From positions 1-58,491 of the forward strand of contig JABLUY010000168.1 in the NCBI GenBank assembly GCA_013306675.1: 58,491 nt of DNA. The letters run 5' to 3'. The notes below the pieces were generated by a model that worked only from the letters and a program-made list of their open reading frames with translations, was not told where the DNA came from and made no database searches. The stretch is from Thraustochytrium sp. TN22 (lineage: Eukaryota; Sar; Bigyra; Thraustochytrida; Thraustochytriidae). Position numbers and translations under genes: made by a program. Each line of letters starts with the position of its first letter. Positions within the stretch are counted from its first letter, which is position 1. This document shows, piece after piece, positions 19,201-28,237 of this stretch.

Positions 19201-21391
19201 GAGGAGACAGGCGCTTCGCCTCAGCTGACGAGGGCCGCTCGTAGCCGGTGCTGTATCCCGCGGAGGCATACCAAACGAGGGCGGCGGCCTCGCGCGTGCA
19301 GGCATAAGATCCGCAGTCGACATCGGACTCCTCGCCGTTGTGCAGGCCGTCGGAGCAGCTGATGCAGATACCCGAGTGACAGTTCCCCGAGACGCAATCG
19401 CGATTGACCCTGCAGTTCTGGCCGTCTTCGCAGCCGTCGCAGCTGGGCCCGCCGCAGTCCACATCTGTCTCAAAGACGTCCGTGAACTGGTTGAAGCAAG
19501 TCACATCGGCCGGCGGCAGCACGCAGACCGAAAGCTCCTCATCGCAAATAAGATCGGCGTGGCAGTCCGAAGTCTCGTAGCAGGTCTCGCGCAGGCCGCA
19601 GCGCATGGCGCACCCCCCCTCGCCCGGTGCGCCACCGCAGTCAATATCGGACTCGGCGCCGTCGCGCTCGCCATTGGAGCAGGAGTGGAGTTCGACTAGA
19701 CGGGAGATGGTACCGTCGATGCGCTCGCTGAGGTCTTCCAGGCCGGTGAGGTCGCCCGAGCTCCGCGAGAGCAGCCCGCGATTCACAAGAACAGCGAGCA
19801 CAATAATAGCGACGAGCGCGGCGACGGAGGTGGCCACGACGGTCCAGAAGGCACGCGTGTGCGAGTACACCTTGACGCGACTGCTGTCGTGTGTTGTCTC
19901 ACGACGCAGCAGGAGATCGCCCAGCACAACCACGATGACGCTGACGCTGAGCAGCACGAAGGCGAAGACAAAGGTGAACGTGAGCGAGCTCAGATAGCTG
20001 CTGAGCTGCGTGCAGCAGGACAGGTCCAGGCAGCCGACGAGCTGCGTCGTGGAGTTGGCAAGCGTGACTGCCGGGAACTCCCAGGTGGTGGTGAACTGGC
20101 TCGGATCAGCGCAGCGCGCCGCGGTGCCCGCACCGTGCACAAGGTAGACCCAGGCTTCGGTTGCCTCGTCGTAGAGCTCGACGAGGGCGTTGATGTTGGT
20201 CCCGCCGTACTTGTGGCAAAGGCTTGTGCTCTCCCACCAGCTGGCCGACATGGTTTTGACAATGCGAAGGCAGCTCGAGTCGATGTGATCCGACCAGCGA
20301 AAGGCAACCACGAGCACGCAGCTCCAAAAGACCGCAAACCCAAGACCGGCCATGATGCACGCGTGCCACAAGAGCAGTTTGCGGCTCTCGTACCAAGCCG
20401 CGAAGAAGCCAAGAACGCTAGTGGCGCTGATGAAGACGGTGACGACGGCGCCGAAGAGCACCTTTTGATCCAGCTGGCCGCCGATCGCTGCAGTGTCCTC
20501 GCCCGCGAGGAAGTGCGACTCCTTGTAGATGGAGAGAAGCAGGGAGATGACGAGAAAGCTCAGCACGAAGACCGTGAGCGAGAATGTCTCCAGGAAGCTC
20601 TGCGTGACCTCAAAGAAGGTGACGATCTTGACCACCGAGCGGAGCGACTGCGCGATGACGCCAGCTGTCACGAAGCCCACGATGCCGGCAGCGCGCAGGT
20701 ATCCTTCAGCCTCCTCCCATAGGAGGCCGTCTCCCGACTGAAAGAGCACAGCCAGGACCTCGCCCTCGTATCCGAGCGGGTCGCGCATGGCGTTCACTGC
20801 AAAGGGAAAGAAGACGAGCAGGTAGGCGAGTGCCACGTGAAAGTAGACCTGAAGCATGCGCTGACCAGGCGTCTCCAGGCCGTCATCGTCGGTCTGGAGG
20901 TCGCGCACTACGCGCCTCGCGCCAACCAGGCCGAAGGCCGTCGCGATTGCCAGCAGCATACCTGCGACCCAGCACACGCGGCCCGAAACGAGCGGCTCCG
21001 CCACGGCGCCGAGCGCGATGAGCACGATTGAGAAGACTTCGATCACAAGGAGCTTTGTCACGAGGAAGGTGTGCGTCCAGCGCTCGATCACTTGCTTGCG
21101 CGCCTCGGCCTGCACGGTGCCCTCGTCACCGAGATGGTTTCTGAGCCGCTGCATCTGCGGCTCCGTGAGCCTCTCCCTCGCGCTCAGCCTGCGTTCGCCG
21201 CCTCGGCTCTTGACAGTTTCTCCAACATTGCCGGCGGGAGCCACGCGAACGCCACTGCGCGCTCTGCCCCTTACGCCTCTGCTCTTGCCTGGCGCTGCCG
21301 CGCGTCGTCGAGGTACGCTAGCGCGGCCTGCATCGTCGCCGAGTGCTGCGTCGCCGTTCAGCACGGACGCAACGTCCCACGATGCGTCCAT
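13280..21391 (-). CDS. Giant polytopic surface protein with Cys-rich repeats, mucin-like stalk and lectin-like modules, 2703 aa
   Basis: ATG 21391 is the first ATG of the frame. Residues 1-105 are basic and cytosolic. About eight or nine hydrophobic helices follow between ~108 and ~538 (for example 110-132, 181-200, 268-288, 312-334, 340-364, 466-492, 515-537). A CLDLSCCTQL loop precedes one helix. Residues ~570-900 carry six copies of a Cys motif of the form C-S-N-G-x2-D-G-x-E-T-D-V-D-C-G-G. Residues ~1360-1640 are Thr/Ser/Pro-rich with TTGSPT repeats, an O-glycosylated stalk. Residues ~1645-1670 resemble a carboxypeptidase-regulatory-like strand. Two hevein-like chitin-binding modules follow (~1899-2020; CCSQGGYCGSTTRHC in the first). 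A ricin-B-like segment sits at the C-terminus (~2574-2700; SSQVWSITREGYLIG). The likely role is cell-surface attachment or carbohydrate recognition. Family not recognised as a whole. Confidence 0.75.
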   Translation of the reverse strand: MDASWDVASVLNGDAALGDDAGRASVPRRRAAAPGKSRGVRGRARSGVRVAPAGNVGETVKSRGGERRLSARERLTEPQMQRLRNHLGDEGTVQAEARKQVIERWTHTFLVTKLLVIEVFSIVLIALGAVAEPLVSGRVCWVAGMLLAIATAFGLVGARRVVRDLQTDDDGLETPGQRMLQVYFHVALAYLLVFFPFAVNAMRDPLGYEGEVLAVLFQSGDGLLWEEAEGYLRAAGIVGFVTAGVIAQSLRSVVKIVTFFEVTQSFLETFSLTVFVLSFLVISLLLSIYKESHFLAGEDTAAIGGQLDQKVLFGAVVTVFISATSVLGFFAAWYESRKLLLWHACIMAGLGFAVFWSCVLVVAFRWSDHIDSSCLRIVKTMSASWWESTSLCHKYGGTNINALVELYDEATEAWVYLVHGAGTAARCADPSQFTTTWEFPAVTLANSTTQLVGCLDLSCCTQLSSYLSSLTFTFVFAFVLLSVSVIVVVLGDLLLRRETTHDSSRVKVYSHTRAFWTVVATSVAALVAIIVLAVLVNRGLLSRSSGDLTGLEDLSERIDGTISRLVELHSCSNGERDGAESDIDCGGAPGEGGCAMRCGLRETCYETSDCHADLICDEELSVCVLPPADVTCFNQFTDVFETDVDCGGPSCDGCEDGQNCRVNRDCVSGNCHSGICISCSDGLHNGEESDVDCGSYACTREAAALVWYASAGYSTGYERPSSAEAKRLSPLAGPTGLCISGALCAAGRQCEGGLCVSGMCASCSNGILDGDETDIDCGGVNCPKRCDTGEDCFDDKDCLSNLVCDLVSRNCTPVENLTCAENGILDYDETDVDCGGASNGCDRCGVNATCLEDNDCLSGACSIPDGGDEGVCVDCSNNALDGDETDVDCGGARCSNRCAVNQTCAVANDCVEGLYCWNNATASAALEHYVSKYGEDDVETVLRGSPLLSTCQLPFELTVRALTPIYLSTSKVNYSDLFESDSVVLAPFPAASPTSAPIPPQSARRLTPRRGGFPARRRTEETIASSDFGLYAGSLPTADDDTWPYLCNLTVESVVSPGDVEFEVLVDGGADISTYNLADGSDAIRVVLQHGDSFPTVHMLPRTCAVAGEVSVNTTWTVADNCDFISVDSQLAMGIQSLLVPVATYVQGFVEPLACLYKDSEDEDLRNSAMGDCAAVAGALVRARVYRSGICSIDSGKVTPACSYETCAKAYYHECASDNTAYSCCTWSDSEDATYTRVTSCLEGADGATYEYVDGQLVFFNDTTTAFLLSWPELYSDEGPTSTSYSILLEFDVPAHDYTMVVAQIAGRTLTQVDTVYLPWDGLVQTSPPTKPSATPSPGTSIIVPPGLGTFSPSSSPFFSQMTLGPVAAPTMGSPTTPSPTSSTKSPTTPGGTTGSPTTPGSPTTPGSPTTTGSPTTPGSPTTTGSPTTTGSPTTTGSPTTTGSPTTPGSPTTPGSPPTTGSPTTTGSPTTTGSPTTTGSPTTTGSPTTTGSPTTPAGTTGSPTTPTGTTGSPTSPTGTTPGSPTAPPGATTGSPTATPGEVTGSPTISPDTAPTNPQTPSASSAPTSPSVTTPTSPPNSPSEKTPTSSPTTPVGSPLTSPPATTPSVAPVSTISPTSAGVAPTSSPSPSTLPTSASPTTATANMIAGAVLNEAGTPIRATVTLYRGSVSKESLDEVSPMRRTECEIASDSTANASTPYICWVTSPMSGTRRQLEASTALSFAPLYSAALPSASAPTVSNSFGFDDVASGKYTLVATPEDSELYAEKIVTGIAAGTTDLTIVVPNTLAEAALTIELAYDESEVGDLELVIEFYADEEGNEGGECSVGISMLADEACTCGCAYLLSMESSVTSVERNRVAQSIAFTALYESVYRIYVRPLSSGTVASLTKGPYHRTDGRCGPNFPLANGLASRCPTEEILWDDGTIGERPCCSQGGYCGSTTRHCECQLCMDYRTFTEPDWTSRYRADGKCRDPDYPYDDSHVAICPPTAVTWGDQATELRPCCNQDFECGATVADCTCATCIDYTDLDASTSESSNGTSASFAALLAAANAVVTVTTSDGTVSEYSMPEVTELNFYDADSDARSTASFVRVMCINARTDNATMHAYSAPRIFRFESELLALDDGACPGGDVCEFVVISGFTGNSQLNGMYIRREDSGLAAEDAYVASVGYDVADACTYGSAYQSTAGANVSSCMTVCDAEDSCHGFVFQPSTTNETVFTCRFFSEAALCGGKFTSQLIASVVYTKASAASQRASAWYTLVDSVLTSGEQIHLYRDDSAAMAGGTGDTWYFDENLEPEDGYLGFGLDALRTGTPDGVVFWLVQSAGGLLVSENMLTASVSLLEGSCELADVSLQKNFSQLMCDCTGQGLDSANLCANKLASCGTGFEGVCRINPKAYTKKYDHLYEIRPHQQCGNPDNLDLYAYVNFGEGDCTKKNPLNGDCRIWNGSVAQCKRICDNHPKKCLGFDYERDEQEFPTYDATVSEVVDTGRCHFRNHKTAATAFYQSTKMHDCYVRQEIPEDGAICKPQMYSEETAGTDFGCQPKFTYCGDARYEPSAYGSCRSSNATCPTFQIRYSTGALCLARSRWSVRAMRCDASDSSQVWSITREGYLIGPGVSGGVDYDTYYFTMGTNVTASTTKLFLQEPGVTEGFEAVKFTPNDANELHGTLNSDGTRLCFDPDPIQGMEASSHMYLVNSTCASFSIL
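16852..17222. repeat. 18-bp tandem repeat coding for TTGSPT units
   Basis: About 20 copies of an 18-bp unit (CGTCGTTGGTGAGCCTGT on the plus strand), with single-base variants, code for a Thr/Gly/Ser/Pro stalk in the giant surface protein. High identity between copies suggests recent expansion and length variation. Confidence 0.9.
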
Positions 21392-21644
21392 GGCGGACCA
21401 GCGGCAGCGGCGTACGACCCGCGCCGCTGCGCTGTCGAGCCTCGCAAGGCGCCGCCCTCGCGCTCGTTCACTAGCTAGATCGCGTTTGCTTGCTCGCTCG
21501 CGAGCTTGCCTTGCCTTGCCTTGCAATGGGACGCGCGTCCCACTCCGCTTGAAGGCTGAGCGAAGTCACCTCAGGCTCAACGGCAATTCTGGGTCGCCGG
21601 TGACCCAGCCTGGCAGCCTCAGTCACATGATGGCCCTCATCAGC

Positions 21645-21684
21645 ATGCAGTGCCATGCAGTGCTATGCAGTGCCATGCAGTGCC
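21645..21684. repeat. 10-bp tandem repeat (ATGCAGTGCC), 4 copies
   Basis: Four consecutive copies of ATGCAGTGCC with one C-to-T change, followed by ATCATGCCATGGCC. No function is evident. Confidence 0.9.
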
Positions 21685-23552
21685 ATCATGCCATGGCCGC
21701 GCCGCGGGCAGTGCCAGTGGGGCAACCTCACTCACTCACATGTCAGGCTGACAGCCTTTTCGGCGAGACCCTGCAGCTTGCGCGGTGGATGGGGCTGGCC
21801 ACTTGCCATGCAATATGAACATGAGCGGAGGTCAAAGACGCGCGGTTACATCACCGGCAGCCTTGGCGGCGCCCACGGGCAAGCTCGACGGAAATGCGCT
21901 GCTAAAGGCGGTTCTGGCTCGAGCCTCAGAATGTGTCATTCTTGGAATCTCAGCGTCCAGACATGTGGGTCTCTCGATTTTGATCGGGGACAAGCGCAGA
22001 TGTACGTCAAGCGCAGATGTGAATCAAGGAGAAAAGGAGGGGCGGGGGGGGGGGCAAGACCGCACGTGGAGCAAGCTTACTCACCCTGCAACCCTTTGAT
22101 CGCCTTGGCGTTCGCACTTCTATGCTCTTGGGCGTGAGATCGCACTCCACCAATCCAGGCTTGATCTTGCAAGATGCATTTGTTTGCCTCCAGCACGCTC
22201 GTGGACTGTGAGTAGTCCCAGCCCACCGACACTCTTCCTAGTCACGTGTGCCCACCGATGCTTCTCTGCGAGCTTCTGAAATCGAGCATCATGATGAACG
22301 TCGCGTTTCCCCCCCCCCCACAAATCGCGAAGCTTGGACACATCATCCATACATAACCAGCACTGCACGGCGCATCAAAGCAGGCCAAAGAAGCCAAAGC
22401 AGTTGCGTTCTTCAGTTCTCACTCAGGGCCGGTTTTCATGGCCGCGACAAGTTCTCTGGGTCTCACCACTGACAGGCCCGCAGCCTGAGCCAAGCTGGGC
22501 CTTCCGAGTCGGCCCGAATCGGTCGGCAACCTCAAGGTCTACAATTGACCCTCGCAACGCTTCGCGCCCGAGCCGGGGCGCTGACGCTGCATGGACGGCG
22601 GCCGACCGACGCGTCGGCAGCCGCCAAATCGTTGCAAGCCTCGTTGCAAGCCTCGCAACGTTCGTGTCGAGTCGACTGACAGTGACCTGCAGCTGCTCGA
22701 GGGAATCGCACCGTTGCCGGAACAGCCAACTGCCTGGCCGCGGCCCGGGCCGGGGCCCGGCGACCGCTATCTGGCGAGCTCGAGTCGCCGCTTGGAGGTT
22801 CGGCGGCAGCTCGCTAGCTTAGCTGGCAGCTAGGTCGCATCGTCGCGGGCCACGCCACCCACTCATCATCAATGATCACTGTTCGCTTTCATCAAAATCC
22901 AGATCGGCGTCGAGGAACAAGGGCGCGTGAGGTTTCTGCCTGCAACACTCTCAGCACGCTCGACTTCGCACATTCATGCTCGCTCCGCCTCGCGAGGCTC
23001 CTGGCTGGCCCGAGCACTGCTCTCGACGCATGCTGCCGAGCTTTCACGGAGCAGCGCTGCAGCGCGATCGCTGGTCGACGGGCTGGCTGCCCGGCCAGAG
23101 CTCTCCGTCCGAGTCGCCAGAGGTGAGCCAGCCAGCCAGGCGGTTAGTGCCCTTGCGGCCCCGCGGCGCAAGTGGGCGGCGGGAGGCCGCCAGTAGGCGT
23201 TTGCGCCGCGCAAGTCGCGCTTCGCGCGCAGCCAGCCATGCGGTGCCCCGTTGTTTGTTAGTTATAAGCACCCGCCCAGGATCAGATCCTGGCGTGCCAC
23301 CCATTCCTCGCCCGCCTCCTGCACCCCGGTGCGCTGCGGCTGCGGTGCGCCGCGGCAGGCGAACAGCAAGCGCGCGACCGGTGGCCCTGGGCGCCCTGGG
23401 CAGACCCGACGCGCCTCGCGCCGGCGACCGCGCGACCAGGCGAGGCGGGCACGGCTGCGTGCAGCTCCGCGGCGCACCCGTGCGCCGGCGCTCTCGCGGC
23501 TCGCGCGCGAAAGCAGCGAGCAGGCGGCGGTGCAGCAGCAGCAGCGGCGGCG

Positions 23553-23553
<1 letters not shown>

Positions 23554-23610
<57 letters not shown>

Positions 23611-23612
23611 CA
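23554..23612. repeat. (GGAGCA)n hexanucleotide repeat in FGAM synthase 5' UTR
   Basis: About nine AGGAGC units lie immediately upstream of the ATG at 23637. The tract ends 25 bp before the start codon and is probably transcribed. Confidence 0.9.
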
Positions 23613-23636
23613 GGAGTTGCAGCTGCAACGAGCGAG

Positions 23637-26600
23637 ATGTCGGGCCAGGATGGGGCGTCGCGCGTGGTGCACATGTTCCGCACGCCGGCACTGGACGGGC
23701 CGCAGCACGACGCCTTTTTGCGCCACCTGGCGCAGCAGCGCGGCGTGCCGGCGCTGGCGAGCATGGAGACGGAGTTCCGGTACAACATTGAGATGGAGGA
23801 CCGCGAGCTGAGCGAGCAGGAGCTGACGCGGCTGAGCTGGCTGCTGAGCGAGACCTTCGAGCAGGACAAGTTCGGGTCGTCGAGCTTCCTCACGGGCGAC
23901 GCGACGGTGAGCGTGGAGGTGGGCCCGCGGCTGACGTTCACCTCGGCGTGGTCGTCGAACGCGGTGTCGATTTGCGCGGCCTGCGGGCTGGACTGCATCC
24001 GGCGCATCGAGCGGTCGCGGCGGTACAAGTTCACGACGGAGAGCGGGAGCATTAGCGCGGAGGAGCGCGCCGCGCTGCAGGGCGCGCTGCACGACCGCAT
24101 GACGGAGTTCATCATCGAGAAGCCCATTTCGAGCTTCGAGCCGGACGAGGCTGCGCTGGCCGCCTCGCGCAAGGGCACGCAGTGGATCCCGGTGGTGGCC
24201 GAGGGCCGCGCGGCGCTGCAGAGCGTGAGCGAGGAGCTGGGCCTGGCCTTTGACGACTGGGACCTGGACTTTTACACGCGCCTCTTCAAGGACAAGCTGG
24301 GCCGCGACCCGAGCGACGTGGAGTGCTTCGATCTGGCGCAGTCCAACTCGGAGCACTCGCGGCACTGGTTCTTCGGTGGCAAGATGGTCATCAACGGCGA
24401 GGAGAAGGAGCAGACGCTCTTTCAGATGGTCAAGGGCACCAACTCGGCGTGCTCCAAGACGGACCCGCAGCCGAACAACTCCGTCATTGCCTTCCACGAC
24501 AACTCGTCGGCTATCCGCGGCTTCCCGGTGCGCGCCCTCATGCCGGCCATCGAGACCAAGGAGGACGGCGAGGAGGCGGCGCCCGCGCCGTATGAGGTCA
24601 AGGACCTGCTCATGCACGGCATCCTGACGGCCGAGACTCACAACTTCCCGTGCGGCGTGGCGCCCTTTCCCGGCGCCGAGACCGGCACGGGCGGCCGCAT
24701 CCGCGACGTGCATGCCACGGGCCGCGGTGCGCTTGTCGTGGCCGGCACCTCCTCCTACTGCGTGGGCAACCTGCGCATCCCGGGCTACGAGCAGCCGTGG
24801 GAGACAGACAACTTCGAGTACCCTTCGAACATGGCGTCGCCGCTGCAGATCGAGATCGAGGCCAGCAACGGCGCCTCGGACTACGGCAACAAGTTTGGCG
24901 AGCCCGTCATCTGCGGCTACACGCGCTCCTTCGGCATGCGCCTGCCCAACGGCGAGCGCCGCGAGTGGGTCAAGCCCATCATGATGAGCTCCGGCGTCGG
25001 CCTGCTCGACGACCGCCATGTCACCAAGGGCGCGCCGGAGAAGGGCATGGTCGTCGTCAAGGTTGGCGGCCCGGCCTACCGCATCGGCATGGGCGGCGGC
25101 GCCGCCTCGAGCCGCGTGCAGGACGCCAAGACGGCCGATCTCGACTTTAACGCCGTGCAGCGCGGCGATGCCGAGATGGAGAACAAGATGAACCGTGTCA
25201 TTCGCGCCTGCGTCGAGCTCGGTGCCAAGAACCCCATCGTGAGCATCCACGACCAGGGCGCCGGCGGCAACGGTAACGTGCTCAAGGAGATCGCGGAGCC
25301 CGCCGGCGCTGAGCTCTTTCTGCGCCGCCTGCCGCAGGGTGACAAGACCATGACGGCGCTTGAGCTCTGGGGCGCCGAGTACCAGGAGAACTGCGCGCTG
25401 CTCATCCGCGCCGAGGACCGCCCGGTCTTCCAGCGCATCTGCGAGCGCGAGAACATGCCCTTTGCCTTCCTGGGCGAGATCACGGGCGACGGCATTGTGC
25501 GCGTGCACGACGAGCGCGACGACTCTGTGCCCGTCAACCTGCACCTGGACGATGTCCTGGGCAAGATGCCGCAGAAGACCTTCACCTCGGACGCTGCGCC
25601 CGTGCAGCTCGCGCCGCTCGACCTGGGCGACGCCGGCTTCTCCGAGGCTCTCGATCGCGTGCTGCGCCTGCTGCAGGTCGGCTCCAAGCGCTTCCTCACC
25701 ACCAAGGTGGACCGCTCCGTGACGGGCCTCATTGCGCAGCAGCAGTGCGTGGGCCCGCTGCACACGCCGCTGGCTGATGTTGGCGTCATCGCGCAGACGC
25801 ACTTTCCCAGCCCGGACGGCGCTTTCACCGGCGTCGCCACGGCCATTGGCGAGCAGCCCATCAAGGGTCTCATCTCGCCGGGCGCCATGGCGCGCATGAC
25901 GGTGGCCGAGTCGCTCACCAACCTGGTGTTCGCGCGCATCACGGCGCTTGAGGACGTCAAGTGCTCCAGCAACTGGATGTGGGCCGCCAAGCTGCCTGGC
26001 GAGGGCGCCGCCATGTACGAGGCCTGCGAGGCCATGTGCAAGGTGATGCATCAGGTTGGCATCGCTGTCGACGGCGGCAAGGACTCCCTCTCCATGGCCG
26101 CCAAGGCCGGCGGCGAGGTCGTCAAGTGCCCCGGCCAGCTGGCCATCTCCGTCTACGCCATGTGCCCGGACGTCACGCAGGTCGCCACGCCCGACCTCAA
26201 GCGCACGCCCTCGGGCGGCTCGCGCCTGCTGCACGTGCCCATCACGCCGCAGAGCGCGCGCCTCGGCGGCTCCGCGCTCGCCCAGGTCTACAGCCAGCTC
26301 GGTGACCAGTCCCCGGACCTCGACGACCCGTCCAAGCTCGTTGCTGCCTTCAAGGCCACCCAGGAGGCGCTCGCCGCAGGCCAGCTGCTCGCCGGCCACG
26401 ACATCTCCGACGGTGGTCTCGTTGTCTGCCTGCTCGAGATGGCCTTCGCCGGTAACCTTGGCTTTGACCTCACCGTGTCGGCCAGCCACGGCGTCCTCGC
26501 GGACCTCTTCGCCGAGGAGGCTGGTCTGGTGCTTCAGGTCGCCGACGCCGACGTGGAGGCCGTCTCCAAGCGCTTCCAGGACGCCGGCGTCGAATGCCGC

Positions 26601-27710
26601 GACCTTGGTGCCGTCCTGCAGGACGCGCAGACCGTGGCGCTTCGCTACGAGGACAAGGACCTCTTCGCGAGCCAGCCGTCCATGACGGCCTGGCGCGACG
26701 TCTGGGAGGCCACGAGCTTCGAGCTCGACAAGCTGCAGGCCAACCCGGCCTGCGTCGCCTCGGAGCGCGACGGTCTCAAGGACCGCACGGCGCCCGCCTG
26801 GAAGGCCTCCTTTGACGTGCAGGCCGAGGCCGCCCACCAGGCCAAGATGCTCCAACAAGGGGGCGGCGACAAGCCCAAGGTTGCCGTCATCCGCGAGGAG
26901 GGCTCCAACGGCGACCGCGAGATGGCCGCCGCCTTCACGGCGGCCGGCTTTGAGGCCTGGGACGTGGCTGTCGCTGACCTCAAGCACGGCAAGGTCACGC
27001 TCGCGGACTTCCAAGGCGTCGCCTTCGTCGGCGGCTTCTCGTACGCCGACGTCATGGACAGTGCCAAGGGCTGGGCCGGCGTCATCCGCTTCAACGATGC
27101 CGTCTGGAAGGAGTTCCAGGCCTTTTACGCGCGCCCGGACACCTTCAGTCTTGGCGTGTGCAACGGCTGCCAGCTCATGGCGCTCCTGGGCTGGGTTCCG
27201 GGCCTCGACGCCACGGCCGCGCCGGGCGACGAGATCGACTGGGCCAAGCAGCCGCGCTTTATCCACAACGCCTCGGGCCGGTACGAGTCGCGCTTCGTTT
27301 CCGTCAAGGTGCGCGACGACAACAAGGCCATGATGTTCAAGGGCATGGAGGGCTCGACGCTTGGTGTCTGGATCGCCCACGGCGAGGGCCGCGCCCACTT
27401 CCCCGACGAGGCCGTGCTGAAGAACGTGCTCGAGAACGGCCAGGCGCCCCTGCGCTTCGTCGACGACGCCGGCGCCGAGACTGAGGCCTATCCGTTCAAC
27501 CCGAACGGGTCGCCGCTCGGCATCACCGCGCTCACCTCGCCGGACGGCCGCCACCTCGCGCTCATGCCGCACCCGGAGCGCGCCACGCGCACCTGGCAGT
27601 GGCCGTGGAAGCCGGCGGACTGGGCCAAGACCGATATGGCCACCTCCCCGTGGGCCAAGATGTTCAACAACGCCTACGAGTTTGCCAAGGGCAGCAGCGC
27701 TTCCAAGTAA
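23637..27710 (+). CDS. PFAS: Phosphoribosylformylglycinamidine (FGAM) synthase, 1357 aa
   Basis: This enzyme catalyses the fourth step of de novo purine synthesis, converting FGAR, glutamine and ATP to FGAM, in the cytosol. The length matches the single-chain eukaryotic/proteobacterial PurL type (about 1300-1340 aa). An N-terminal PurS-like domain and linker come first (residues ~1-230). The first AIR-synthase-like half follows, with SNSEHSRHWFF near 237-247 and the ETHNFP and TGTGGRIRD motifs near 330-355. The second half carries DGGKDSLSMAAKAGGE near 812. A class I glutamine amidotransferase domain is at the C-terminus (~1080-1357), with the nucleophile in GVCNGCQLMALLGW (near 1173) and the His-Glu pair in LMPHPERATR (near 1309). 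All key motifs look intact. ATG 23637 begins MSGQDGASRVVHMFR. The upstream side is the 2.2-kb divergent region. Confidence 0.97.
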   Translation: MSGQDGASRVVHMFRTPALDGPQHDAFLRHLAQQRGVPALASMETEFRYNIEMEDRELSEQELTRLSWLLSETFEQDKFGSSSFLTGDATVSVEVGPRLTFTSAWSSNAVSICAACGLDCIRRIERSRRYKFTTESGSISAEERAALQGALHDRMTEFIIEKPISSFEPDEAALAASRKGTQWIPVVAEGRAALQSVSEELGLAFDDWDLDFYTRLFKDKLGRDPSDVECFDLAQSNSEHSRHWFFGGKMVINGEEKEQTLFQMVKGTNSACSKTDPQPNNSVIAFHDNSSAIRGFPVRALMPAIETKEDGEEAAPAPYEVKDLLMHGILTAETHNFPCGVAPFPGAETGTGGRIRDVHATGRGALVVAGTSSYCVGNLRIPGYEQPWETDNFEYPSNMASPLQIEIEASNGASDYGNKFGEPVICGYTRSFGMRLPNGERREWVKPIMMSSGVGLLDDRHVTKGAPEKGMVVVKVGGPAYRIGMGGGAASSRVQDAKTADLDFNAVQRGDAEMENKMNRVIRACVELGAKNPIVSIHDQGAGGNGNVLKEIAEPAGAELFLRRLPQGDKTMTALELWGAEYQENCALLIRAEDRPVFQRICERENMPFAFLGEITGDGIVRVHDERDDSVPVNLHLDDVLGKMPQKTFTSDAAPVQLAPLDLGDAGFSEALDRVLRLLQVGSKRFLTTKVDRSVTGLIAQQQCVGPLHTPLADVGVIAQTHFPSPDGAFTGVATAIGEQPIKGLISPGAMARMTVAESLTNLVFARITALEDVKCSSNWMWAAKLPGEGAAMYEACEAMCKVMHQVGIAVDGGKDSLSMAAKAGGEVVKCPGQLAISVYAMCPDVTQVATPDLKRTPSGGSRLLHVPITPQSARLGGSALAQVYSQLGDQSPDLDDPSKLVAAFKATQEALAAGQLLAGHDISDGGLVVCLLEMAFAGNLGFDLTVSASHGVLADLFAEEAGLVLQVADADVEAVSKRFQDAGVECRDLGAVLQDAQTVALRYEDKDLFASQPSMTAWRDVWEATSFELDKLQANPACVASERDGLKDRTAPAWKASFDVQAEAAHQAKMLQQGGGDKPKVAVIREEGSNGDREMAAAFTAAGFEAWDVAVADLKHGKVTLADFQGVAFVGGFSYADVMDSAKGWAGVIRFNDAVWKEFQAFYARPDTFSLGVCNGCQLMALLGWVPGLDATAAPGDEIDWAKQPRFIHNASGRYESRFVSVKVRDDNKAMMFKGMEGSTLGVWIAHGEGRAHFPDEAVLKNVLENGQAPLRFVDDAGAETEAYPFNPNGSPLGITALTSPDGRHLALMPHPERATRTWQWPWKPADWAKTDMATSPWAKMFNNAYEFAKGSSASK

Positions 27711-28237
27711 GGAGAGGAGTGCACGCCTTGGACAGGATCCAAAGCCACAAAAGGAAAGGACAAACACACACGCGCTCTCTTGTCACCCAACACCACCCAC
27801 CATCACCAAAAAAACCAACACAACCTGTGTGTGCATGCGAGTGAGCAAACACCACAGCAACATCAATCGTTACCACAATCTCGATCTCATTTGTGATGAT
27901 GAATGCGCTACGGCAAGGAGCCTGTCCAACTTTTGGCCAGTCCTGTTTAGCCCGTGCAAGAGACGTGCACTGGGACGTCTTTTTCCTTCTTTTTCTTTTT
28001 TTCCGGGGTGTGCCAGTGGTGATGTATCCTACTACACGCCAACTGCACGGCGCCCCCGCCCTCCCCGCACGACATTCGCGCCACATGCGCAAGCTCCGAA
28101 CGGGGTTTCGATTCGGACGATGGGCTCTCGAAGATGAAATGGATGGTTTCGTGGATTCTATGCAAAAAGGTCTCTCTTGGTTGGTTGGTTGGTTGGTTTG
28201 GTAGAGAGGCCGATTTCCGGGATGACAACAAGCTCGC
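27711..28237. other. Convergent intergenic gap, FGAM synthase / HAT-repeat gene
   Basis: This 527-bp gap faces two 3' ends. It has lower GC content than the genes, an A/C-rich part near 27760-27830 and a (TTGG)n tract at 28178-28198. No gene is seen. Confidence 0.6.
28178..28198. repeat. (TTGG)n tetranucleotide repeat
   Basis: Five TTGG units in a row, just downstream of the HAT-repeat gene stop codon (that gene reads on the minus strand). It is the complement type of the CAAC units near 6310. Confidence 0.85.

Larger units (their letters stand above)
21392..23636. other. 2.2-kb divergent intergenic region, no convincing gene
   Basis: This lies between the divergently transcribed giant surface-protein gene and the FGAM synthase gene. 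It includes imperfect CTTGC repeats (21481-21525), a 10-bp repeat (21645-21684), a poly-G tract near 22040 and a poly-C tract near 22311. All frames are short and of random character. The strong drop in coding signal and mixed GC content suggest regulatory or spacer DNA; both promoters should be at its ends. Confidence 0.6.

Noticed and set aside
22120-22368. Small minus-strand frame with a moderately protein-like stretch (HHDARFQKLAEKHRW)
   Set aside because: It lacks an ATG start, contains a homopolymer C tract in its middle and shows no similarity I recognise.
23262-27767. Minus-strand open frame of about 1500 codons opposite FGAM synthase
   Set aside because: It is the antisense shadow of a clear enzyme gene; high GC third positions remove stops on the opposite strand. 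Its sequence is rich in Arg, Gly, Leu, Ala and His with no domains.
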